A DNA stretch of 64,000 nt from Stanieria cyanosphaera PCC 7437 (lineage in GTDB: Bacteria; Cyanobacteriota; Cyanobacteriia; Cyanobacteriales; Xenococcaceae), in NCBI RefSeq assembly GCF_000317575.1, contig NC_019748.1, positions 2,624,501-2,688,500 of the forward strand. The letters are read 5' to 3'. The position numbers and the translations under genes were made by a program. Position 1 is the stretch's first letter, and every line of letters begins with the position of its first letter. This document shows positions 58,579 to 64,000 of this stretch, piece after piece. Below the pieces are notes generated by a model. That model did not search any database. It was not told the DNA's origin and worked only from the letters and a program-made list of their open reading frames with translations.

Positions 58579-59115
58579 ATGAAGATTATTGATTCTAAAG
58601 GAAGACTCTTTGGTAAAGTCAGCATTCTCGATCTTGGTGCTGCTTTTGTAATATTTTTAGTAATTGTCGGGATTTTCTTTTTTCCTGGTACTCCCCTCAC
58701 CGAAGGCATTGTCGCTCAAACCAAAGCTAAACCAATTGAAGTAGATGTTTTGGTAAGAGGATTAAGTGTTGGAGACTTTCAAGGATTATTACAAGAATTT
58801 CAAGCCGAAAAAACAGCTAATATTGTTATTCGTAATCAACCTGCGGGTAAAGTAAACATTAAATCTAGTAAACCCTTACCTCGAACTACTGCTGTACCCC
58901 AACCAGACGGTACTGTTAAAGCTTTACCCGATCCTCGTCCCGAAATTACCATGATTCAAGATTTGATTCTTACCCTAGAAGGAAAAGCACAAATTACCGA
59001 TAATGGAGCAGTGTTGGATAACACTAAAAAAGTTAAAGTAGGGATTCCAATTCAGTTGGAAGGTAAAAATTACGATTTTAACGCTAGTGTGATTGCTGTT
59101 CGCGTTCAAGAATAA
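58579..59115 (+). CDS. DUF4330 domain protein
   Basis: A 178-residue membrane-anchored protein. MKIIDSKGRLFGKVSILDLG followed by the hydrophobic AAFVIFLVIVGIFFFPG segment (about 20-40) is the DUF4330 start. The rest is a soluble domain (DVLVRGLSVGDFQGLLQEFQ, TMIQDLILTLEGKAQITDNG). DUF4330 occurs widely in cyanobacteria and some Firmicutes, and its role is not known. The hairpin at 59123 may end the transcript. Confidence 0.85.
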   Translation: MKIIDSKGRLFGKVSILDLGAAFVIFLVIVGIFFFPGTPLTEGIVAQTKAKPIEVDVLVRGLSVGDFQGLLQEFQAEKTANIVIRNQPAGKVNIKSSKPLPRTTAVPQPDGTVKALPDPRPEITMIQDLILTLEGKAQITDNGAVLDNTKKVKVGIPIQLEGKNYDFNASVIAVRVQE

Positions 59116-59122
59116 TGAACTA

Positions 59123-59165
59123 GGTGTGTTTCTATTCTTTAATTGTGATTAAAAAGAAACGCACC
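59123..59165 (+). terminator. Long-loop hairpin after DUF4330 gene
   Basis: GGTGTGTTTCT pairs with AGAAACGCACC (11 bp, one G-T). It is not followed by a U-run on the plus strand, so termination is possible but not firm. Confidence 0.35.
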
Positions 59166-59251
59166 AAATATGTTTTAGGGAATTTACAGTTAAATTAAAG
59201 TATTTTTTGGCTAAAAAAGTTCAATTAAAATCTCTAGCTTTTTCCTATTTT

Positions 59252-59599
59252 TTATCTCGGCTCGATTAAAAGTTTTATTCCTGCTATAACTAAGTTAAGT
59301 TTTTCCGTCGTTAGATTACCTATTTTTTGCTGAAGAGCGCTTTTGTTGACTGTAAGTATTTGCGAAATATTTACTACACTTGCTTTCGATAAATTTGCTT
59401 CTCCCTGTGCTAAAAAAACATTACCTGGCGAATTAGCACGTTTAAGATTAGACGTTATCATACAGACGGCAACGGTAGCAATTTTAGACTGGTTAAAAAT
59501 ATTATTCTGCACTACAACACAAGGTCTACAATATCCTGGTTCGGAAGCTTTAGGTTTTCCTAAATCAACCCAATAAATTTCACCTTGTTCGATTACCAT
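59252..59599 (-). CDS. MazF/PemK-type toxin
   Basis: A 115-residue endoribonuclease-type toxin. The MazF fold is visible in IEQGEIYWVDLGKPKASEPG, then YCRPCVVVQNNIFNQSKIAT and the strand VAVCMITSN, with a later NVFLAQGEANLSKASVVNIS and QILTVNKSALQQKIGNL. The family cleaves mRNA at short motifs unless bound by its antitoxin. The gene overlaps the upstream antitoxin gene by 7 bp on the same strand, the expected antitoxin-then-toxin order. Confidence 0.9.
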   Translation of the reverse strand: MVIEQGEIYWVDLGKPKASEPGYCRPCVVVQNNIFNQSKIATVAVCMITSNLKRANSPGNVFLAQGEANLSKASVVNISQILTVNKSALQQKIGNLTTEKLNLVIAGIKLLIEPR

Positions 59600-59856
59600 T
59601 GTTCGATTACATTTTCAGCTACATAAGTCATTCCAGCTTGAATTAGGTTCGATTCTTCTAAAGTAAGTGTTTCATCATCGTAAACTTCATTAATTTGAGC
59701 TAGAATCTGCTCGTTTTCTCGACGGCGAACGTATTCAGTTAAAGCTTCTGTGACAACAGCACTACGACTAGTTCTCATTTCTCGGGCAATTTTATTAGTT
59801 TTTTCTAATAATTCTTGAGGTAGACTGACTGCTGTTTTAGCTGTGGGAGAATTCAT
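59593..59856 (-). CDS. Ribbon-helix-helix (CopG/MazE-like) antitoxin
   Basis: An 87-residue antitoxin. The N-terminal ribbon-helix-helix (TAVSLPQELLEKTNKIAREM followed by RTSRSAVVTEALTEYVRRR) is a DNA-binding fold that should autoregulate the operon. The acidic C-terminus (ILAQINEVYDDETLTLEESN) is the likely toxin-neutralising region. It is upstream of and overlaps the MazF-type gene by 7 bp. Direct repeats of an operator are expected near the start, and TATACTTTAAGTATAAC at 59880-59896 is a candidate. Confidence 0.9.
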   Translation of the reverse strand: MNSPTAKTAVSLPQELLEKTNKIAREMRTSRSAVVTEALTEYVRRRENEQILAQINEVYDDETLTLEESNLIQAGMTYVAENVIEQW

Positions 59857-59879
59857 CTTTATTTTAAGAATACTAAAAG

Positions 59880-59896
59880 TTATACTTTAAGTATAA
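59880..59896. promoter_or_regulatory. Candidate autoregulatory operator of the toxin-antitoxin pair
   Basis: The imperfect palindrome GTTATACTTTAAGTATAAC, centred near 59888, lies just upstream of the antitoxin start. RHH antitoxins bind such short inverted repeats to repress their own operon. Confidence 0.45.
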
Positions 59897-60006
59897 CTAT
59901 TTTGTAGAAGTAATGCTTAAGCACAATAGCATCTTGTACTTGTTGCAACAGTTTTTTAGAATACTATGTTGGTAAATACCATCGTTCTAGAAATCTTCTT
60001 AAAATC

Positions 60007-60657
60007 ATGTCCTCAATAGAAACTAAATCCTTCTCCCAAGCTATTCCCATCGAAAAAATTCGCTACAACGAACAAGGATTAGTACCTGCGATCGCCCAAG
60101 ATTATCTAGACGGTACAGTATTAATGATGGCATGGATGAATGCAGAATCTCTTCAAAAAACCTTAGAGACTGGAGAAACTTGGTATTGGAGTCGTTCTCG
60201 TCACGAATTGTGGCATAAAGGTGCAACTTCAGAACATATTCAAAAAGTTAAATCGATTCGTTACGATTGCGACAGCGATGCTTTATTAATTAGTATTGAA
60301 CAAGTTGGCGATATTGCTTGTCATACAGGTGAACGCAGTTGTTTTCATCAGGTAGACACTACCAAATCTGCACCACCAGCAGATACTTTATCAGAAGTAT
60401 TTAGAGTTATTTGCGATCGCAGAGATCACCCTCTTGAAGAGTCTTACACTTGTAAATTATTGGCAGGAGGAGATAATAAAATCCTCAAAAAAATTGGGGA
60501 AGAAGCAGCAGAAGTGGTTATGGCTTGTAAAGATCATGACAGTAATGCGATCGCTTCTGAAGTAGCTGATCTTTTTTACCATACTTTAGTTGCTCTTGCT
60601 GCTCATCAAGTTGATCTACGCGATGTTTATCGTCAATTACAACAAAGAAGACGTTAA
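60007..60657 (+). CDS. hisIE: Bifunctional phosphoribosyl-AMP cyclohydrolase / phosphoribosyl-ATP pyrophosphatase
   Basis: A fused HisI-HisE enzyme of histidine biosynthesis, 216 residues. HisI (about 1-125) has [36 protein letters not shown] and the metal-binding Cys in [10 protein letters not shown] and [14 protein letters not shown]. HisE (about 128-216) has [20 protein letters not shown], then [18 protein letters not shown], and ends [20 protein letters not shown]. The fusion is the common cyanobacterial form. It is divergent from the toxin-antitoxin pair. Confidence 0.95.
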   Translation: MSSIETKSFSQAIPIEKIRYNEQGLVPAIAQDYLDGTVLMMAWMNAESLQKTLETGETWYWSRSRHELWHKGATSEHIQKVKSIRYDCDSDALLISIEQVGDIACHTGERSCFHQVDTTKSAPPADTLSEVFRVICDRRDHPLEESYTCKLLAGGDNKILKKIGEEAAEVVMACKDHDSNAIASEVADLFYHTLVALAAHQVDLRDVYRQLQQRRR

Positions 60658-60764
60658 TTGATTGAGAGTTTATTGGAAAAAAACAGGACTGCCGAATTTG
60701 AAACTAATCTAGAAACCTAAAACTACCGAAGAATGGATTATAGAATACAAAGCCGAATCTGTTG

Positions 60765-60923
60765 CTAAGAAGATGTTTTTGATGACTCGTCTTCAGTCAA
60801 GTTAAATAAAGCTCTTAATTCTCGTAGAATATATCTTTGTCCTTGGGTTAGATTTGAACTGTAGTCACGTTCTGCTTGACGATGTTTTACTTCTTCAGCA
60901 AACTGCTTTGTAACCCTTATAAC
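60765..60923 (-). pseudogene. Fragment of an unidentified small protein next to IS remnant
   Basis: The minus-strand frame continuing from the IS630 remnant reads RVTKQFAEEVKHRQAERDYS, then SNLTQGQRYILRELRALFNL, and ends ESSKTSS at the stop at 60765. It does not follow the IS630 family after VYI, so it appears to be the C-terminus of another protein joined to the IS fragment by deletion or insertion. Origin unknown. Confidence 0.45.
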
Positions 60924-61250
60924 GATATATACTCTCTTGTGTTTAGGTATTTGACTTAATGTTTGTCTAAGTTCTGCTCGTTCTTCTTCATTCCTTTCTT
61001 GATAACCGTAAGTTTGTCTTGGTGCGCGTTCCCTAGGTGAGCCAAGCTCACCGGGGTCGCACCGCTTTTTTTCCTGTAATCCCTAGCTTTTGACAAAAAT
61101 AACTGATATTTTGTTGAGTCAGATTTTCTTCCCATACTTCAGCTATCCATTTTTGAGTTTTATCGCTGTGTTCTCGAACAAATTTTCTAAATTTTTCTTC
61201 ATCTGTAATTTTGGTTTTTCTTGCTTTCTTAACTGATGCGATCGCGAAGA
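60924..61250 (-). mobile_element. IS630-family transposase remnant
   Basis: Pieces of an IS630-type transposase. AIASVKKARKTKITDEEKFR and KFVREHSDKTQKWIAEVWEE, then NLTQQNISYFCQKLGITGKK, form the N-terminal helix-turn-helix region. After an inserted GC-rich repeat the sequence resumes in another frame with QTYGYQERNEEERAELRQTL and PKHKRVYI, where the family DDE core (DESG...) should begin but is missing. No functional transposase is possible. Confidence 0.75.
61021..61063. repeat. GC-rich nested palindrome inside IS630 remnant
   Basis: The 43-bp unit has outer arms GGTGCG/CGCACC and inner arms GGTGAGC-CAA-GCTCACC. It begins GGTGCGCGTTCCCT and ends GTCGCACCGC, like the units at 15190 and 15209. 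It interrupts the transposase remnant and changes its frame. Confidence 0.7.
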
Positions 61251-61624
61251 AAAGAGTTTTGATCTTAAGCCAAGCTCGAAATGGTAAAGTACACGACAAA
61301 CGCGCTCATGACGAAGATGATCTTGCTGGAAGTGTCCCTGAAGAAATTCCGATTGAGGTTGATTTGGGATTTCAAGGTTTACAAAAACAGTATGACAATA
61401 TTCGTCTACCTCATCGAAAGCCCAAGGGTGGAGAACTAAACGAGAGTCAAAAGGAAGAAAATCGCATTTTAAGTAGTTCTCGCGTTGTTTGTGAAAATGC
61501 CTTTGCAGGTGTCAAGCGTTACAATGCCGTGAGTCAAGTTTATCGTAATAGAATCGTTGATTTCGACGACCGCTTGATGCTTACCTGTGCAGGATTGTGG
61601 AATTTTTATTTGATGGCTGCTTAA
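61237..61624 (+). mobile_element. IS5-family (DDE_Tnp_4) transposase C-terminal fragment
   Basis: The plus-strand ORF contains KKRVLILSQARNGKVHDKRA, then the second catalytic Asp in PIEVDLGFQGLQKQYDNIRL, and PHRKPKGGELNESQKEENRI. The catalytic Glu region is CENAFAGVKRYNAVSQVYRN, ending DDRLMLTCAGLWNFYLMAA. This is the C-terminal half of an IS5-superfamily transposase. The N-terminal half with the first Asp is lost, and the fragment abuts the IS630 remnant at a GCGATCGC site (61238-61245). Confidence 0.8.
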
Positions 61625-61873
61625 CACAAATGCACAATTTTGAGATTTCTTTGAAACAATTAAGGCTCCATCCGATTTGACAGAATTACCCAATGGTTGT
61701 ACAATCGCTCGGCTTTACAGTTTAGATACGTATTTAAAGAGTTGATGAAGAGATAAATTTACTCGCTTGATTAGAATAAGTTAAAGGATAAGTGAGCGGA
61801 TTTTGAGCGAATATTAAATGTGGGGAAGCAGTATAGGTCGGTAAAAGTCAGACGGAAAGCCTAATCTAAGAAA

Positions 61874-61955
61874 TGGGCAAAGTCGGACTCGAACCGACAT
61901 GTATTGCTACGCCACATTTTGAGTGTGGTGCGTCTACCAATTTCGCCATTCGCCC
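61874..61955 (-). tRNA. tRNA-Leu (CAA)
   Basis: On the minus strand GGGCGAATGGCGAAATTGGT begins the acceptor and D arm. The anticodon stem-loop is CCACA-CTCAAAA-TGTGG with anticodon CAA. A long variable arm and GGTTCGAGTCC T-arm follow, closing with TTTGCCC and discriminator A. Size (82 nt) and the variable arm fit tRNA-Leu. CCA is not encoded. Confidence 0.95.
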
Positions 61956-62142
61956 TGGAATTTAGCTTTATAATTATAAGTTATTTTGCTTCTTTTTTAC
62001 AAGTCTTGCTGGAAAATAAATTTGAACAATTGGCAAGACATTCCTTCTCAAATAAAGTAACAATGCCAAAAAAGCTTTCTGCCCTCTGCTATAAAACAAA
62101 CAACTTTGTATCTGATTAATTCAAGTCAATTCAAGAACTGCT

Positions 62143-63090
62143 TTAACAATTATCCACTGCGAAAAAAGTTGTATAGATTTCCTTTCCTACGCGATTGATT
62201 GAACTTTGCATTTGATCTAAAAATTCGTGTAAACCAGTTTGAATGACATCCTCTATAGTTAGATAACCTAATTGAGAGCATAATTTTCCCAGAGATCTTT
62301 CTGCGCCATTACACCAAGTTCCTGTTGGAGTGCTAGTAATTTCATGCAGACATTGTTCAGCTTGCCAAAGACAGAAGTAAATAGAACGAGGAAATTGACG
62401 ATTTAAAATTAAAAATTCGGCTACACAAGTAGGAGTTATTCTATGCTGACATTTGCGGTACATCTCGTAAGCACTAGCAGACTTGAGTAGAGAGATCCAT
62501 TGAATTTGATCTAAAGGCGTACCTACCCATTCGGCTGAAGGTAATAAAACAAAGTATTTGACATCGAGAATGCGAGTAGTTTTATCTGCTCTTTCTAACA
62601 GTCTACCCATCTGTCCAAAATGCCATCCCTCATTGTGAGTCATAGTAGCATCCATTACTCCTGCAAAGCGATGACTAGCCATTTTTACTTGATTGAAAAA
62701 ATATGGTAAAGCATCAAAAGGTTTTCCTGGTGAGGCTTCTTTTACCATTAAATAAAAAGAGTTAACCTCTTCCCACATCTCTGACGAAATAATTTCACGA
62801 ATAGAACGGGCATTTTCTCTAGCTTTTTGTAAGCAAGAAATAATTGAATTGGGGTAATTTTCTTCAAAAGTTAGGAATTGTATCACATTTTTAGCATTTG
62901 CTTCACCATATCGTGCTTTAAATAGTTCTACATCTCCTGTAATTGAAACCAGAGGCTGCCATTGCTGGGTCATTCCTGGAGGCAGATCTAACATTAAATT
63001 GAGATTGACATCGACAAAACGAGCAACATTTTCTGCTCGTTCAATATAACGATTTAACCAGTAAATTGAATCAGCTACTCTACTTAACAT
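62143..63090 (-). CDS. Alpha-E domain protein (DUF403)
   Basis: A 315-residue all-helical protein of the DUF403/alpha-E family. MLSRVADSIYWLNRYIERAE is the characteristic start, followed by NVARFVDVNLNLMLDLPPGM, ENARSIREIISSEMWEEVNS, and GQMGRLLERADKTTRILDVK. The family is nearly always encoded beside a circularly permuted ATP-grasp enzyme, as here (88-bp gap, same strand). A role in forming a peptide or amide bond has been proposed on genomic grounds only. Confidence 0.9.
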   Translation of the reverse strand: MLSRVADSIYWLNRYIERAENVARFVDVNLNLMLDLPPGMTQQWQPLVSITGDVELFKARYGEANAKNVIQFLTFEENYPNSIISCLQKARENARSIREIISSEMWEEVNSFYLMVKEASPGKPFDALPYFFNQVKMASHRFAGVMDATMTHNEGWHFGQMGRLLERADKTTRILDVKYFVLLPSAEWVGTPLDQIQWISLLKSASAYEMYRKCQHRITPTCVAEFLILNRQFPRSIYFCLWQAEQCLHEITSTPTGTWCNGAERSLGKLCSQLGYLTIEDVIQTGLHEFLDQMQSSINRVGKEIYTTFFAVDNC

Positions 63091-63178
63091 TTGTTATTTA
63101 TTAATTGTTGATTGTTGATAGAGCGATCGCTTTTATTTCGCAATAAGTTTAATAACTTTGTCACACAAACAGAAATAA

Positions 63179-64000
63179 TTAACCTGTTAATACCCAAGTA
63201 TCCTTACTACCGCCTCCTTGAGAAGAATTAACGACCAATGAGCCTTTTTTGAGTGCAACACGGGTAAGTCCGCCTGGATGGACATAGATTTCATCACCAC
63301 GATGAAGAATATAAGGACGTAAATCTACGTGTCTTCCTTGGATTTCACCATCAATCAAAGTAGGTACTCGCGACAAACTGAGAGTTGGTTGAGCAATATA
63401 ATTACGAGGTTGGGCAATAATTTTTTGAGCAAATTCTTCTCTTTCTGCTGGCGTGGCATCAATTCCGACTAACATCCCGTAACCTCCAGCTTCGTTGGCT
63501 GCTTTAACTACTAATTTGTCTAAGTTTTTGAGGACGTATTCTCGGTCTTGTTCTCGCCAACACAGATATGTGGGAACGTTAGATAAAAGGGGTTCTTCAG
63601 CTAAATAGTAGCGAATCATTTCAGGAACATAGGCATAAACTACTTTATCGTCTGCTACACCTGTTCCTGGTGCATTAGCTAAGGCTACTTTTCCTTCGTG
63701 ATATACTTCCATTAATCCTGGAACACCTAAACAGGAATTGGGATGAAAAGCTTTAGGATCTAAAAAGCCATCATCTACTCTACGATAAACGACATCGACA
63801 CGACGCAATCCTTTGGTAGTTCGCATCTGTAAGTAGCCATCGACAACAATTAAGTCTCTACCTTCGACTAATTCCACTCCCATTTGTTGTGCTAGAAAAG
63901 AATGTTCATAATAGGCGGAGTTGTAGATACCAGGAGTGAGAACGACTACAGTAGGTTCTGGTAAATGAGGTGGTGCTAAATTTAATAAAGTTTCTAATAA
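63179..64000 (-). CDS. Circularly permuted ATP-grasp type 2 protein (partial)
   Basis: C-terminal part of a DUF404/DUF407-type ATP-grasp enzyme. The frame stays open to the window edge; upstream of the first Met it already reads [20 protein letters not shown], then [19 protein letters not shown], which belongs to the family core. Later motifs include [57 protein letters not shown] (ATP-binding region), and [20 protein letters not shown]. The C-terminus ends [16 protein letters not shown]. It pairs with the downstream alpha-E protein gene. Confidence 0.92.
   Translation of the reverse strand, partial: LLETLLNLAPPHLPEPTVVVLTPGIYNSAYYEHSFLAQQMGVELVEGRDLIVVDGYLQMRTTKGLRRVDVVYRRVDDGFLDPKAFHPNSCLGVPGLMEVYHEGKVALANAPGTGVADDKVVYAYVPEMIRYYLAEEPLLSNVPTYLCWREQDREYVLKNLDKLVVKAANEAGGYGMLVGIDATPAEREEFAQKIIAQPRNYIAQPTLSLSRVPTLIDGEIQGRHVDLRPYILHRGDEIYVHPGGLTRVALKKGSLVVNSSQGGGSKDTWVLTG

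Noticed and set aside
61469-61693. Minus-strand 74-codon ORF over the IS5 fragment
   Set aside because: It is the reverse strand of a clear transposase fragment and has no independent support.

Overview
The window is a contiguous piece of a low-GC cyanobacterial chromosome. The evidence is direct: the HIP1 octamer GCGATCGC recurs throughout, often as GCGATCGCA or AGCGATCGC inside genes. Many genes are cyanobacteria- or plastid-specific: ycf34, an Hli protein, phylloquinone genes menA/menF/menD, a phytochrome with an Rcp-type response regulator, a biosynthetic-type speA, DUF4330 and a carotenoid oxygenase. Gene style and AT-rich spacers would suit a unicellular or baeocystous lineage such as the Pleurocapsales, but that placement is inference.

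Layout. 0-3.8 kb: 3' part of ispH, ammonium transporter and a DedA protein, all on the minus strand. 3.9-12.3 kb: ycf34, a CCA-adding-type nucleotidyltransferase, and a minus-strand block ftsY - SpoIIE phosphatase - small protein - argH - NUDIX. 12.6-15 kb: trpS, a methylenetetrahydrofolate reductase-like gene and a pentapeptide-repeat protein. 15-19.1 kb is the most damaged part: a GC-rich nested repeat, a cation/proton antiporter gene that has lost its N-terminus and is cut by a 27-bp repeat inserted in a HIP1 site, then a Ser/Thr kinase and a VOC protein. 19.7-23.6 kb: a lipoprotein with a structured leader, DUF4385 and DUF2945 genes, a polyphosphate-glucokinase-like ROK gene, an MFS transporter and a short Hli gene. 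24-29.5 kb is a signalling cluster: biliverdin-type phytochrome kinase plus its response regulator, a Crp/Fnr regulator, a degenerate receiver and another receiver. 29.7-43.7 kb: LRAT-fold protein, GT2-TPR protein, sfsA, queF, carotenoid oxygenase, folate/biopterin transporter, tandem Usp, cobS, tgt, Crp-M61 pair and a branched-chain aminotransferase. 44.5-52.4 kb: a coiled-coil protein, a soluble-dehydrogenase-type lipoprotein and the phylloquinone genes menA (minus) and menF-menD-DCC (plus). 52.4-60.7 kb: FHA-GAF, GAF, methyltransferase, speA, DUF4330, a MazF-type toxin-antitoxin pair and hisIE. 60.7-64 kb: transposase wreckage of two IS families meeting at one HIP1 site, tRNA-Leu(CAA), and an alpha-E/ATP-grasp pair that runs off the window.

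Dispersed repeats are a second theme. Five copies of a 150-195 bp MITE-like element with imperfect inverted ends beginning TATAGC lie in intergenic regions (5987, 23665, 28804, 44012, 53596). One of them supplies the stop codon of a response regulator. A separate family of about 45-bp GC-rich palindromes occurs at 15.2 kb, where one copy sits inside another, and at 61.0 kb, inside an IS630-type remnant. These small elements, rather than a gene island, are the most unusual content of the window.

Most genes are ordinary housekeeping or regulatory genes. Functional links visible here are phylloquinone synthesis (menA, menF, menD), the queuosine pathway (queF, tgt), light signalling (phytochrome plus Rcp, Hli protein), and RNA/protein basics (ftsY, trpS, CCA enzyme; the tRNA-Leu gene does not encode its own CCA).
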